Origin: Skeletonema tropicum
Taxonomy: Eukaryota > Bacillariophyta > Thalassiosirophyceae > Thalassiosirales > Thalassiosiraceae
DNA length: 64,000 nt
Direction of reading: 5' to 3'
Assembly: GCA_037178625.1 (NCBI GenBank)
Contig: CM074133.1
Coordinates: 310,001-374,000 of the forward strand
The notes below the pieces were generated by a model. The model was not told where the DNA came from. It was given only the letters and a program-made list of their open reading frames with translations, and did not search any database. Positions 32,243-44,568 of the stretch are shown here, in pieces. Both the position numbers and the translations under genes were made by a program. The stretch's first letter is position 1; every line of letters starts with the position of its first letter.

Positions 32243-32494
32243 TTAGACCTTCCTCAACGTGATGTTACCAAACATAGGGTAGGTATCTGGTGGCGAAATG
32301 TAGACGAATCGGATCTTGTTGTAGGGCATCGGGGCTGTGACATATCTACCATGCTCAATATGTATATTCATCGGGCATGAGTCGTTTCGATAACGTTTCA
32401 TTACTGGTTCACTGATTTTAAGATGTTTCATGGCATCTTCCTCTGTCATCCAGAAACCCTGTGGGCATATCGATGATGTGGGATCGACCGCCAT
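32243..32494 (-). CDS. Hypothetical small protein or 5' exon, 83 residues
   Basis: ATG 32494. The sequence includes GFWMTEEDAMKHLKISEPVM and IHIEHGRYVTAPMPYNKIRF, which has ordered-protein character. No family was recognised. It directly precedes the 31624-32241 frame on the same strand. Confidence 0.3.
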   Translation of the reverse strand: MAVDPTSSICPQGFWMTEEDAMKHLKISEPVMKRYRNDSCPMNIHIEHGRYVTAPMPYNKIRFVYISPPDTYPMFGNITLRKV

Positions 32495-33050
32495 CGTCGT
32501 TTATGTCGATGGATGAATTATACGTGTAAGTGCTCGATAGATGGAGAGCCGCAGCATTGTGCCGGAGAGGTAGAATTTGAATGATTTGTACAAGATAAAA
32601 GAGCTATGACGCATCTAGATAGCTGTATGTTAAATTTATCTACTGTACCTCATCTATGTAGACATATAGTCCAGATCATGTGCCAGACGGTCTGTCCGCG
32701 TGGGGCAGCCCATTCTTTTATGTGCCCTGATAGATACTCGCTCACGGAATTGAAAATATTCCGTGCGCCGCGCCAAAATCTTCGTTTTTTGGAACCGGAG
32801 CCTTTTTTCAATTTTTTTGTTAGTGAAATGCTCTAGCTTTGGGCCACAATGGCCAAAATTATATTTTGGGGAGTTGCCGAATATGCTTTTCCAGTATCAC
32901 CATCCTTTTGTCGACCATAATGGGGATTCTATACATATGTTGCCTGTAAAATAATTCCAATGCTCCGCTGAGAAATGCATGTGAGAGTCCACTAGCTTTT
33001 TGCTGCACAACTTTGGCAGGCCATCAGCCATCAAAGCTAGTAGGTACCAA

Positions 33051-36000
33051 TAGCGTAATGGAATTTCAAAAGGGTGAAATTTCACTACTGCAACTTTCGT
33101 GAAATTTACAGGGTGAAAGTTGCACCAATTTTGGCCAACAATGAAATTTCACAAAAATTCTGGCGCGAACGGATGGTACTGAACCAACACGTAGCACAAA
33201 AATAACCTAAGACCCTTCATTCCACCAACCACCAAACCCCAAAGAACACCACGCACCATCCAGATGATGAGTTTGTCAACTCAGCGGAGAGTAACTCTTC
33301 ACCAAAATGCTGGCGACTAACAATGCAGTATTACTTATTCCTTCGTAGTAATTCAGCTTACATGCGTGTTCCTGCATTGGCATGTACCAGATGATTTTGG
33401 GCGCGGATGGCTCTTATTTTGGGTGCGGGTATGTGCACAAATCAACTTTTTGTTCACTCTGCCGTCTACCACGCTGTCATAGTTTGCCTGGCAATAACAA
33501 CAACAATTCAATAATCTTCAACAATAATGCTTTTGACATGCGCCGCCAACGCCCTTTGTGGCATGAAGAACTCCCCCCTCAACAACCCGGCTGATCATCA
33601 GTGCATGATGTGTGAAGGACCAATTCATGGTGCCCTTTGCGGTAAACTCTACTGTGAGGAAATTGTGGGCAACCCATCCTACAAAAACCCTGCAGGGGAT
33701 CTTAATGATCATGCAAAAACACTTGCCAACTCCCATACCGCTCTCATGTGTCTTCACTGTGTCCAACACAAGCTCACCGCTGCGGCCCCAACTGCCGATG
33801 CTGCCGTCGCTGCTGTCGATCCACCTGCCGTCGCTGCAGTCGATCCACCCGCAGCACCACCTGCTGCTGTGCCTTTTGCAGCAGCTCCGGATGCCAAAAA
33901 GCAACGAGACTCAACGCTCTATTCCCAATACGAAATCACGCCCCAACCCAATGGCAAGTTACGTATTGTATGCAAGCACTGTCCTAAGTACAACAAGTTG
34001 CTAGCGACATTTAATGCAACAAGAGCTAGAAAACATTCTCTCCACGAATGTGAAGGGTTGACATGCCCTCACACAAGGAGACAAATCGAAGGAGGGGCTC
34101 AAGCGAATAAGAAACAAGCAACGTATCTTGCACTTCAATCCAACCCAAGTGAAACTGTTGCTGCCATGCGTAGTAATCATGGCCCCGTTGCGGTGATTGA
34201 TCTACTATCCAACTCTGGGGACGTTAGTGATGTCACCAAATCCACCTCCACATCCGTTCCCCCTCGCAAGAAAACAAAGCGTGTACCATCTGCACAAACT
34301 ACTATGGAGCACACGTATGGTAAGAGCATGAACCAGGCATCTGCTGACATTGTACTCATGCACGAGGTACGAGCCATTGTCGCTCGTGGCGAGCCATTGA
34401 GTCGTCTATTGGATCCTTGGGTGCAAGCAAGCCTACACCAACGATACCCTGCCATCTTGAAGTTCATTCCAAGTGATGTTGAAACAATCTATGACAAGTA
34501 TGTCATTAAAATTGATAAACAAACGACATCGGAGTTGAAATCATTTATGGCAAAAATTCCCGGACATGTAAATGTTGCGATGGATGGAGTCACTGTCTTG
34601 GGCAAACAAAAGGTACGTGATTTATGTTCTGTACAATAACTTCATTGCTTTCAATTGTCTCACTACTATTTATGTTGCCCTGCTGTATCCTCTTCTGCCT
34701 AGATCGTATACACCGTCGCGAAGAGTGACTTCTCACTCTTCCTCGAATGGAAAGATCTTGGAAGCGATAAGCATGTTACCGAAGCCGAAATAGAGGATGC
34801 TGTGAGGGTTTGTGAAAACGTCATGAAAGAATACAATGCGAAGATTGTGAGCATTCCTGTTGATAATGCTGCAAGGCATGTTGCGGATCGAGTTGGGAAG
34901 GAACTTGAAGAAAAGTATCCAGGGATGAAGGTCATAGTTACACGCGATCCGGCTCATTGCATCGATTTGCTTATGAAAGACCTAGCCAAGACTTCAGTTA
35001 TGCAACTTGTCATAAAGTATGCTAGGAAAGTCAGGGACTTCGTGAAGATTGATCGCATTGATTCTTTCCGACGCAGCGCAGCTCTAGTGGATGAGCTCGT
35101 GTTTTACTCCAAAGTTTTCTGCCCCGTGGAGACACGGATGAACCTTCTACATGACGTTGTTGTGAGCGCTCGCAAGTGTCGTGACTTTCTTCTTGTACTT
35201 CCTGGCAAGGCGGAGTATCAAAAGTATCGTAGTGAGCGCACTGCAACAAAGCAAGCTGAGTTGGATGAGCTGATGGAGCACTTCAAGAAGGAAAATATTT
35301 GGAAGATGTTTGATGTTGTTATTGCCTTCACGCTCCCTTTCAAGGAAGCACATTTGGCTTGTTCCCGCAAGGATATGCCACTTAGTGCTTACCCCCTCTT
35401 GGTTCAAGCGCTGCGCAATGATATTAACAAGTGTCTCACTCCCGAGTTTGATGAACTTCTTGGTCAGGGCTCAAGAGCAGAAGTTGCTGGTATGATCCGT
35501 GAACGTTTCAATATGGATGGTGTTGATCCCAGCGGACTGAAGGTTGGTTTACTCGATGAGCATCACTTGATGTGTTTCCTCTGTGACCCAAACTCTCGTG
35601 TGTGGAGGGAGTTGTTCTACCTGCAGACTAACAAGGCTGCGCTCGTAAGGAAGATGATCGAGTGGTATGTGCCTTTGGGTGAAGATGGTTCTGATGAGAT
35701 GCGGAGGAGAGTTAAAAAGGATTTTGAGGACTTTGATACTCAAAACAATGACTGGTTTCATTCTTTTGACGTTCCACTTCCATCGCTTCCATCTTTGGAA
35801 CAGCTGCAACAGAACAACAAGTCTTTTAGTATCAAAAATGTGGTACAGTATGTGGAATCAACTGGTGCTATTTCTGGTCGCATCACGTGGTTTGAATGTT
35901 ATGCAGGATCATCTGACTTCTATCGATTGGTTGCTAAGCCTCTAATGTCTATGGGAACTGTCGGATCGATGGATTGTGAGCGTAGGGCCAAACCTCTGAA

Positions 36001-36288
36001 GAACAGCATTCTTGTGAAGGATAGGAATAGGATGAAGGATCCAACTGGTGTTGCACTTCTTCGAGGGAAGGAAAACCTCCGTCATATCATGGATGCGAAG
36101 AAGATGCTTGGAAAGAAGCTTGCTGACAGTCTCTCTTAGAGTGATGTGTTGACTGCAGAGTGCAAAGTATTACGACTATCTCAGGATAAGCTAGAGTGAA
36201 ATTTAATCCCTTGAAATTTCTGAAATTTCTGAAATTTCAACCTGCAATTTTCAACCCCCTCCAAAAATGGTGAAATTCCATTACGCTA
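33051..36288 (+). mobile_element. Complete autonomous-looking hAT transposon
   Basis: Perfect 18-bp TIRs TAGCGTAATGGAATTTCA (33051-33068) and its complement (36271-36288) are flanked by the identical 8-bp repeat GGTACCAA (33043-33050, 36289-36296), the size hAT transposases make. Near both ends, words of the type GTGAAATTTC recur as subterminal repeats. It carries one two-exon transposase gene without stops. Intact ends, TSD and frame suggest recent insertion. Confidence 0.9.
33527..36139 (+). CDS. hAT-family transposase
   Basis: Exon 1 is 33527-34612, the intron is 34613-34702 (90 bp, GTACGT...TGCCTAG) and exon 2 is 34703-36139; about 840 residues. The N terminus has a Cys cluster (CMMCEGPIHGALCGKLYC...CLHC) and then a BED-like finger (VCKHCPKYNKL...RARKHSLHEC) for terminal-repeat binding. 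VNVAMDGVTVLGKQKIVYTV carries the first acidic catalytic residue of the RNase-H-like fold. RDPAHCIDLLMKDLAKTSVM matches the conserved C-x-x-H...L block. The C-terminal GTVGSMDCERRAKPLKNSIL and LVKDRNRM correspond to the ERxFS-type dimerisation region. An upstream 5' exon inside 33382-33526 cannot be excluded. Confidence 0.85.
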
Positions 36289-36518
36289 GGTACCAAGCTA
36301 GAGAGCACCTTCAAATGCATATCTCGACGAAAATATAAGACTTCACCACCTGCCCCTCAGTATATATACTCTCATAATGGTCACCTAAATAAAGGATAGT
36401 ATCTCGGGACAAGCATGTAAACCATATCCCTGAAACTTAATTGCCGGCCCAAAGCTAGAGCATTTCACTAACAAAAAATGCGGGAAAGGCTCCGGTTCCA
36501 AAAAATCGACGCGCACGG

Positions 36519-38431
36519 CCTTTTTTTCATTCACTACGCTACATTGTGCCTCGCCTAGTCCAAATTTTGTAGGAATTAGTATGCTCCTACGTAATAACCC
36601 CATTTTATCCCGAGAAAGAGATGGTCGTCCAATTTGTGATTTTTGTAGAACCACGACTCGGGCATCCCCGCTGGGCCGCCCGATTTTCATCACCACCACT
36701 CACCACAACAAAAGTTGCACAACACCATGATGTGACGGCGTCCCCATGCCAACTACTATTAACAAGTCCTTCGTATTGAGAATCTACGTCGGAGTTTTTC
36801 ATAGAGGGTTTCGTTGCAATATTTTTAGTTCAAAAATAAAAAACGCCGACGTAGATATCTGAAAGGAAGACGGGGCATTCACGTGGGCATTATCACCCAC
36901 AACTTCAGCAGTGTCGAGAACGAATCGTCGATGTACTCCATCTTGTTCAAGAGCTCCACACAGTTGGCAGAACCATATAAAGATGCATTCTTTCAAACTG
37001 CCTTTGTATAGTATCTCAAATCATCTGTGAATCCGTGAGTTACCGTACTTCTTTAACTCCGTGGTCGGCCGATGCGGACTGGTACTATCGACACGCCCTA
37101 CACCCTATACATCCTCCTTTGCAATGAATGTTGCGAAAGTCACAAATGGAGCATCTTCTGTCTCATGTGCCGAAGAATGATGGAGTGATGAAAGCCTCAA
37201 AATATTGATGCTAAGACATGGCTGACAGGAAACTACGAAATCAAAAGGAATGATTTAGTGAAGTATTTGAAATGCGTCGAACGCATCATGCTTCCTGAGT
37301 CAAAAGATTCAGATCAATGATCTTATTTCGTATCAGCAGATAAAAGCGACGAGGAGAAGTTGTGACGGAGACGCTACAAATTAATCTTTATCCAACACCC
37401 TGTCTCATTCAACAACAAACACCGAACCGCACAACGTAGACTATTTTATGATGCCATGATGAGAACTGATCTCTTTATCACACTATCCTTCGATATAGAT
37501 AGTGATTTATTGATGCATCAAGTAAATAGATAGGAGGTAATGAATTCGTTAATGTACAATGGCATTGAACACATGTTGAAGAGCTGCAATCGTCCGTGCT
37601 GCATAGTACAAGGTCGTGGTTTTAATGGTGTCAATATCACATGATGCAAAAAGCCCAGCAAATGATGAAAACCAAATAGATATGATCGAGAATATCCATC
37701 ACTATAATGGGAGGAAGATAAAATATTAGTGTCGAATCAAGCGCGGCGTTGGTATCATCGGATGACATCTTTCCAAAGCAAACACGAAGTATGAATTTAC
37801 AAGTGTTATTTTGGGTGCAAAACATTGTGACGAGACAGAGAATTCCAACCATCAGGCGGTGTTTTAGATGCGGTCGCTGGATTTTAGCATGATTCCTTAA
37901 CTGCATCGATTAGAGTGCCATCTCGTGCATCTGATGAGGACCATACCCGGACAGAGGTTTCATCAGATGATTGGACACTGGTGTTTTGGAGCAATACAGG
38001 TGAAACGCAACAGAAATGGAAAGGGCAGGGGAAGGCATTCGTACAAAAACAAGTGGGACTTCGTGCAAAGAGAAAGTAGATGTGTTTACAATCAATAAAT
38101 GCAGGACACAAGAATCATTGGCTCGAACATCCATACATAGAGTGCCCGAGCTAAGCAGTAGTAACAACCAGCGTATTGTACTTAGGTGCTCAGACAACAC
38201 AAGATATTCTTTTACCTTAAGATGGATAATGAAGCATTAGATGATTATATTGACACTGATGATATCATCGGACCATAGTAAAGAGATCAATCGAAGCTTT
38301 AATTATATCGTGTGCAGTGGCATGCATGAGAGTGCGTTTGCGTGTAGTTTGTACTAGAGAATGCAGTTCCCGCAAAATTCTACATAGGCCTACGTAGGAA
38401 TTCAAAATGTAGCGCAGTGCATTTACAACAT
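36519..38431. other. Intergenic, no supported gene
   Basis: Open frames of 60-104 codons on both strands overlap without motifs (for example 37637-37906 minus and 38016-38240 plus). Minus frames just inside the outer TIR encode FLEPEPF...LLVKCSSFGP only because the TIR itself is open. Nothing further is seen. Confidence 0.4.
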
Positions 38432-38533
38432 TGATGATGCGGTCTGTCATGTCTCCACAAACAAACCAAAATCGTAGCCTAAACTAACTCAGTGTGTTTG
38501 TTTGATCACCATGCAATCCGCATCGCTGCTACA
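38432..38533 (+). repeat. 102-bp perfect direct repeat, left copy
   Basis: Identical to 39245-39346. It begins TGATGATGCGGTCTGTCATG and ends CCGCATCGCTGCTACA. The copies are 813 bp apart. Confidence 0.9.
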
Positions 38534-39244
38534 GGTTCATGAGCCCACTACGGGCTTGGACCAGCCGCTCCGCTAGACGTGTGGTCCATAGCCCTCCATG
38601 TATTCACGTATGGGGGAAGTCAGCAGCAGTTGGATCCGAGCCACTTCCTCTGCAGTCGACTGCTAACGCATCCGAGATATTTTCACAACGTCATCGTTGT
38701 TTCTCCGCCATTCCTACACAGGAGTCCCATCGCCGGACTAACCCTCCGACATGACACGTCGTCACCTTATTTTACTCCTCCTGCATGGCGTTTGGAGACC
38801 CGCCATTGCTCGACAGTTTAATACGCACCGATAATATCAGATGGGGGATATGAGCCACTGCTTCCGACAACCTCATTATCGCTCGACACAAGTGAAGATT
38901 TCTCACCAACAACAACCACTCCTACCAATTGTCGATTGGATCCATAATTGGTTCCTTGGCGTCTGATCAACGGCCAAGGTATAAAATTTTTATTTTATTT
39001 TTATTCGATTACCAGTGGACGGAGCACTGCTATCGAAAGTGGGGGACATTCCACATGGCACACAACATTTTATTCCCTGTCGAACATTTTATTATTTCTG
39101 AGGAGCATTCTTTATGCAGATGTATTGACAGCAATTCAACGGACTTATTCCCATTTCATGTCCTATCATAGTTCTTTGCATCTCCTTCGATTATCCGCAA
39201 GGTATTCCAACCTTGACTCCTCAGTTGACAGCAAAGATGGGGGA
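38534..39244. other. 711-bp segment between the 102-bp repeats
   Basis: No supported gene. The stretch is either an insertion that duplicated its target, or the interior of an element whose ends are the 102-bp repeats. Confidence 0.35.
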
Positions 39245-39346
39245 TGATGATGCGGTCTGTCATGTCTCCACAAACAAACCAAAATCGTAGCCTAAACTAA
39301 CTCAGTGTGTTTGTTTGATCACCATGCAATCCGCATCGCTGCTACA
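39245..39346 (+). repeat. 102-bp perfect direct repeat, right copy
   Basis: It ends 57 bp before the Ulp1 gene ATG, so it probably is, or overlaps, that gene's promoter or 5' leader. The left copy would then be a displaced duplicate. Confidence 0.9.
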
Positions 39347-39403
39347 AACATCACAATAACCAAGCTAGGAAACAAAACACAATACAATAGCTAGCTAGAG
39401 AGC

Positions 39404-41667
39404 ATGCTCTCCACAACATCCTCCTCCGCCCTAACATCCGCTCAAAAATCCCAACAACAATGGGAGAAAAAGAAGAAGCGCACTCTATCCGCCGTTGTTG
39501 GCGCCGCCGCCGCCCCCTATTATTATTCCTCCTCTTCTACTAGCCGTCGCCCCTCCGATTTGGCATTTCGGAGTCCACATCGGCTGCGATTGTTTGGCGG
39601 TGCGTCGGCTGTGACGGTCTCTGCTCGTTATCACGATAATCATCATTACAGTTTGAATAATAATAATAATACTAATAACGACGAAGACGACAATGGTGGC
39701 GCTGATAGAAGGGGGGCAATTGTCACGACTGACGAGGAAAGAAGAAGTGTCCCCCTCATCCGTCATCCAACTAATACTACTACTAATCAACATTCGGATG
39801 ATCCATCACGAAAAATGTATCTATCACCTCAAATGATCACGGCCATCCAAGCGGAAGTTGAATCATTGCCCCTCCCTGCGACATTGGCATCGGTGGCCAT
39901 GACGTTGTTGAATAGCACGCTGCTTTGGGAGGATGAAAATGATACAAATAACGATGAGCCAAACAATCCTACCAACAACAATAATGATAATAATAATAAT
40001 AATCAAGACCACGATGATGATGATGATCTCTCGAAATACTTTTCGGGAATCACCATCACTGATGAACTGCAGCAACGTCAAGCGAAGAAGATGCAATTTG
40101 ATAATTTGTGCAGAGGGTTGATTACGAGGGGGAATCATGTCATGTTGTCAAGTTGGGAGGAGGTTCAAGATGGGTTGGGGGAGGAATTTAAGTTTGCCAA
40201 GTTGTTGGCTGTTGCTGCTGCTGATGATGATGGAGGTGATCATGATGACCGTGATGATCATGATGACAGTATGGTAGAGAAGAAGGACGTTGGTGTTGCA
40301 GACGCATCGGGAACGGCTGCTGTAACGAACGAAACGCCAGTGGTAAAAGTAGTTTCTCCAACAACAACAACTCCAATGATGCGCAAACAACAACGTCGTC
40401 GTCGTCGCAGTAACCTCAAATCCATCCCAAAGAAATCACACCCAACCTCTCCCAAGCCCATCGAAAGACGACGTAGTATCAAACTCAAACAAATCGTCCA
40501 ACGTGTCGCTCACAGTGCCAAACGCAAGGCCAACATGGGTCTAGACACCTACAAGCAAATGATGCTCGATAAAATGGGCAAATCCAAGTACAATCAAATG
40601 TTTCAACAGGTGACCATGATTCCAGAGAAAGAACTCACCCTCGTACTAAATGATACTACTGCCAAATCACTCGATGACAAAATTACTCAATTGGAATCCT
40701 CCCGTCGCAAGACGAAGCAGGATGGCCTACTTGCCAAGGCCGAACTTGAACGTCAAGCACGTGAATCTGCCTCCAAACTCTTACGTCCACTCACCCCCGA
40801 TGAGGCTCAAATCGTCAAAATTGCCCTCTACGGCAAGGGAAACCCAACTGACGTATTAGCCTCTCAGGGTGCCGACTCTGTCCAACGTGAGAGCATGAAA
40901 ACACTCAAACCAGGTCAATGGCTCAATGACGAAGTCATTAATTACTTTTTGAAGAATTGTTTGGCCAAACGGGATGAAAAGTTGTGTGCCAAACAACCGG
41001 GGAGGAAACGAAGTCATTTCTTCAATTCCTTCTTTGTTCAGGCCATGTTTGATGATAAGAATGATAACATGCAATTACGTGGAAGGTACAATTATAAGAA
41101 TGTGCGGAGGTGGTCCAAGAAGGTTCCGGGGAAGGATGTCTTTAATTTGAAGTATATATTTTGTCCGATTAATTTGGATAATATGCATTGGACGTCGGCG
41201 TGTATCTTTATGGAGGAGAAGAAGATTCAATATTATGATTCGATGGGTGGGTCGGGGATGGAGAAGTTGAAGGGATTGTTGCAGTATTTGAAGGATGAGT
41301 GGAAGGCGAAAAAGAAGGGTGGGGAGATGGATGTGAGTGAGTGGAAGTTGGTGGATTGTAAGAAGAAGGATACTCCGCAGCAGTTGAATGGTGAGTAGTC
41401 TGATTGTTTTATATTGTTTGGTATGAATAAATGCATTCTTTGCTTTATTCTCAAGACGAGCAAAAATCTTACTTGTGTGTGTGTGTGTGTTTGCGTTCTA
41501 CCCTCTCTCGCAACCAACCTTGACTAGGCTTTGATTGTGGAGTATTCACCTGCATGTTTGCAGACTTTGTTACGAAGGATTGTGAGCCTGTCTTTCAGCA
41601 ACAGCATATCACTCAGTGTAGAGACCGCATTGCACTTTCTATCATGAAGAACTGTGCTATTGAGTAA
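39404..41667 (+). CDS. Ulp1/SENP-type SUMO protease
   Basis: Exon 1 is 39404-41390 and exon 2 is 41528-41667; the 137-bp intron (41391-41527) splits the Gly of NGFDCGVF. The product has 708 residues. The first 380 are low-complexity (N, D, H and R runs), typical of the variable regulatory part. The C-terminal protease carries MKTLKPGQWLNDEVINYFLK, the catalytic His in NLDNMHWTSACIF, Asp in IQYYDSMGG, the oxyanion Gln in KKKDTPQQLNG and Cys in GFDCGVFTCMFADF. That is the full C48 triad. Such enzymes mature SUMO or remove it from targets, usually at the nuclear rim. A (GT)n tract sits in the intron. Confidence 0.9.
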
Positions 41668-42059
41668 ATTACATAATACATATCTATAAAAAAATTGATT
41701 CATCGTGATACTCTCCTTACATATTTGCGGATACAATAGCACATGAAAAAATGATGATTTTGTTTGCCCATTTAGGCTATTACAGATTATAATCCCATGC
41801 GAAGTGCACCCGTGCAAGTCCAGTGACAGTGTAATTCTTTACTCGTACTTTGATCCCCGGCTTGGGCTTTACACTTAATTATGGGCAATCCACATCAGCT
41901 GACGACTTCGATACGAATACATGTACTGATGTGAGCGCACTGCAAGAAAGCGAAAGAGGCAGTGCAGCAGCGAAAGTTGCACAAATAATATTCAAAAGGG
42001 TGGAGTGTGCTATGGCATGGATGCAAAGGTAAACTATGCAATCGTTAATGTGTTAGTGT
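41668..42059. other. Intergenic
   Basis: A 60-codon frame (41850-42032 plus) has a coding-like stretch (QESERGSAAAKVAQIIFKRV) but no recognised family. The two neighbouring genes converge here. Confidence 0.3.
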
Positions 42060-43277
42060 TTAGCTAGAGCGTGGACGAGAAGATTTCTTCTTTTTTTCAT
42101 CTTGTTCATGGTGTTGCTGCTGCGTCGGACGCTGTTGCTTCTGCTGCTGTTGACGCTTTGGTGATTTTGATTTGCCATTGTTCTTGTTCTCGCTCGTCAT
42201 CTTTGTCTTAGCAGCAGCAGCAGCCTTTCTCATCTTGGCCCCTTCATTAGATGACTTGCCTCGTGTTATTGATGATGGCTCTGGGACATTGGATCTCCCC
42301 CTTCTTTGATTGTTGCTCTCCGTCGACGCCCTTCGATTGCTCCCCTCACTTGACGCAAACGGTTTGGTTCGATACGATGGATAATTCGTCTCGTCCACTG
42401 AATACCGTCGCTCCCGACCCTGATCTCGATTATTCGATGATTGATTATAAAGTCCTACTGTGGCCATGTTGTTATGGCTGCGCCTTAATTTGTTATCAAC
42501 AGGTCCAGGCGCATTCTTTCTTTGCGGCGGAAGACTACGTCGCGGTACAAATCCATCAGGGTTGGATGCAGAAATATATGTCAAGAATTTAGAAACAATT
42601 GAATCTTTCCTTCTAGACTGATCATCGGTGGTGCTATCGGCTTCTGAATCTGAAAAAGTAAGCCCCGAGAATCCGCTTCCTGATTGCGATTCCAACGCGG
42701 ATGACTCGTCATTTGACTCACCGTCCGACGAAGTTATTGAATATCCAGAGGAATAACCCGCCGAGGAGGAGTCTGCACTAGAATCGTCAAGCAGATCTGC
42801 CAACGATCCTAACGATCCTAATGATGCTAACGATGTCCGTGACCGCATGCCTTGTCCACTTTTGTTCTTTTGCCTACTTCTTCTGGAAACCATCATACTA
42901 CGAGTACTTGAGAGAACGATCGAGACTAAATAGTCACAAAAATGACCCACCAACGCTCCAACTCGAATCGCAGGTAATTTTGAATAGAAAACCGGGATCA
43001 GGTTGATGAATCTGTGTATGAATTGTATTGCCAACCGTAACACGAAGAAGGACGCAACCCACAACATGAAGAATGGAAAGAATTTGGTTGAAGGTGATTT
43101 TCGAGTTCGCGCACTACCAACGACGAGTGTGGGTTCTTCAGCCGCGGCAGCGGCCCCTTCGAGGCAGCCACTCTTTTGGCATCTTTTATGAGCATCATTT
43201 GAGGCTACGGGCAACACCTCCATGACGAAGATGAGGACCACAGCAATGGCAATGTGCTGAATAATTGACCGACGCAT
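42060..43277 (-). CDS. Membrane protein with Ser-rich, basic C terminus
   Basis: ATG 43277 gives 405 residues. An ATG at 43373 is also in frame, but that upstream part matches non-coding copies of the shared 5' segment, whose frame is not kept. The N terminus is signal-peptide-like (RRSIIQHIAIAVVLIFVMEV, then LPVAS). A hydrophobic block at about residues 65-130 (FFPFFMLWVASFFVLRLAIQ) can form one to two transmembrane helices. The rest is Ser/Asp-rich and then strongly basic, with Q runs and a KKKKSSRPRSS end. No family was recognised. It is probably an endomembrane or plasma-membrane protein with a disordered tail. Confidence 0.6.
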   Translation of the reverse strand: MRRSIIQHIAIAVVLIFVMEVLPVASNDAHKRCQKSGCLEGAAAAAEEPTLVVGSARTRKSPSTKFFPFFMLWVASFFVLRLAIQFIHRFINLIPVFYSKLPAIRVGALVGHFCDYLVSIVLSSTRSMMVSRRSRQKNKSGQGMRSRTSLASLGSLGSLADLLDDSSADSSSAGYSSGYSITSSDGESNDESSALESQSGSGFSGLTFSDSEADSTTDDQSRRKDSIVSKFLTYISASNPDGFVPRRSLPPQRKNAPGPVDNKLRRSHNNMATVGLYNQSSNNRDQGRERRYSVDETNYPSYRTKPFASSEGSNRRASTESNNQRRGRSNVPEPSSITRGKSSNEGAKMRKAAAAAKTKMTSENKNNGKSKSPKRQQQQKQQRPTQQQHHEQDEKKKKSSRPRSS

Positions 43278-43390
43278 CTTACTGACAACTTTGATAGCAT
43301 GATCTTTATGTGTGTGTGATGCTCCAAGAGTCATAATTATGTGCCAGTTGTCAACCACAAAGACAAGGCACATAGAACAGGTTCGCTTCG
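43160..43390 (-). repeat. Shared 5' segment (signal peptide plus upstream), parent-like copy
   Basis: The sequence coding MRRSIIQHIA...ASNDAHKRCQ and about 100 bp upstream recurs, diverged, at 49370-49595, 49618-49790 (partial), 56055-56275 and 58965-59180, all in the same orientation. This is the only copy attached to a long intact membrane-protein frame. Confidence 0.7.
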
Positions 43391-44359
43391 TCCATCCATC
43401 GGATGATATGTCTGTGGACGTGAATCACGGATGACTTGATTCACAAAAAGAAACATAACAAGCATAAGTAATTATATTTATGACACCTTTTGTATGGTTC
43501 ATTACAAGAACCAATCCAAACGTATGACCTGATTATTTCCAGACTTACAGCTTACAGGTTACAGGTGATGTTATAACGCACAGGTTAACCTTAACATGTG
43601 TTATAATTTGTAATTTGTTAGGGTTATGTTTCCAAAAGTAATTATTATTGGATCTAAATTTGAAGCATATTAGGGGTCATTTGTAACTTCTATATTTCGG
43701 TAATTGACATAGAGAGTCATCAGGCATTGCTAGAGTTCTCATTCAGTCGACCTCGCTCAGAGTTGCCCAACTACATAACCATCCACAGATGCCTTTCTTG
43801 TTTACAATACCAGTGATACGTCGGTTACCGTCGCACAGAAATATCCGAAAGACATATATAGCTAACAAAACAATGCGAAAGATAACGTAATGTAGATGGA
43901 AGAGCCTCTTGCTCCTGTGTGCCTCCTCATCACCGTGAAATAAGACCGGTACTTCAACTTCACCTTCACTCTTTGAGCAGAGGCTGCCGTAGCTGCATTC
44001 AACAATGTTGTGACAAGTTGTGTCACACACTTGAGGGATGATTATGCAGAAGTTGAGTGGAGGTCGAGGACGTCTGCTACAATACAGTTTCGCCAACATC
44101 ACATTCCCATCTAAAATCTAAAACATCAAGCAGAATAATGATTTGCAGGGATTTCTTAAAATGACCTTCCCAGTTGAATCGAGGACGTCGTAGCCGAGGA
44201 GGAGAAGGTGCGGCAGTTTGTGGCTGGTGCAGTGGACGAAGAGGCGAAGACGAGGTTGGAGGTTGGACAAGAGGAGGAAGTAAGCGTGTGGGCATCGACA
44301 GTTGCAGCAACAACACGGTTTTGAAATACGTTAAAGTCACTGAGCCAATAATCGTTGGC
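43391..44359. other. Downstream flank; weak 119-codon frame
   Basis: The minus frame at 43743-44102 has a hydrophobic stretch (LHYVIFRIVLLAIYVFRIFL) and several Cys, but no family was recognised. 44105-44170 (AAAACATCAAGC...TTGCAGGGATT) is related to 61130-61185. Confidence 0.3.
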
Positions 44360-44546
44360 GGATCCTACCGGGGCCGGGGCTCCGAGGAGGCGGAAGCCTT
44401 CTCGACTTGGGTCGGTGGGGTTGGAAGCTTTGGAGATGGAATAGGTGTTGATGACCTGTTTTGGAGGGACTCGGTGAGGGCTGGGTTGGTGCGGTGGAAG
44501 GAGATGGTATGTGTGATGAGCCGTTCGTAGATGAGGATGCGGGTTT
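44360..44546 (-). pseudogene. Reverse-transcriptase fragment, copy A, distal part
   Basis: The segment matches 55026-55195 (copy B), which continues without interruption into the RT core. Here it is cut at 44546 by the TIR element. In the RT frame the minus strand reads ...TNGSSHIPSPSTAPTQPSPS. Confidence 0.5.
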
Positions 44547-44568
44547 GGCGGCTTTGATTCGATGTCCA

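Larger units (their letters stand above)
32761..36518. mobile_element. Outer TIR element interrupted by the hAT transposon
   Basis: The left arm (32761-32845) and right arm (36446-36518) are inverted repeats sharing TTTTTTGGAACCGGAGCC and TTGTTAGTGAAATGCTCTAG plus CTTTGGGCC. The left arm has about 11 extra bases. Without the 3,238-bp hAT insertion and one TSD copy the element would be about 512 bp, so it is MITE-like. Its own target duplication was not identified. Confidence 0.55.
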
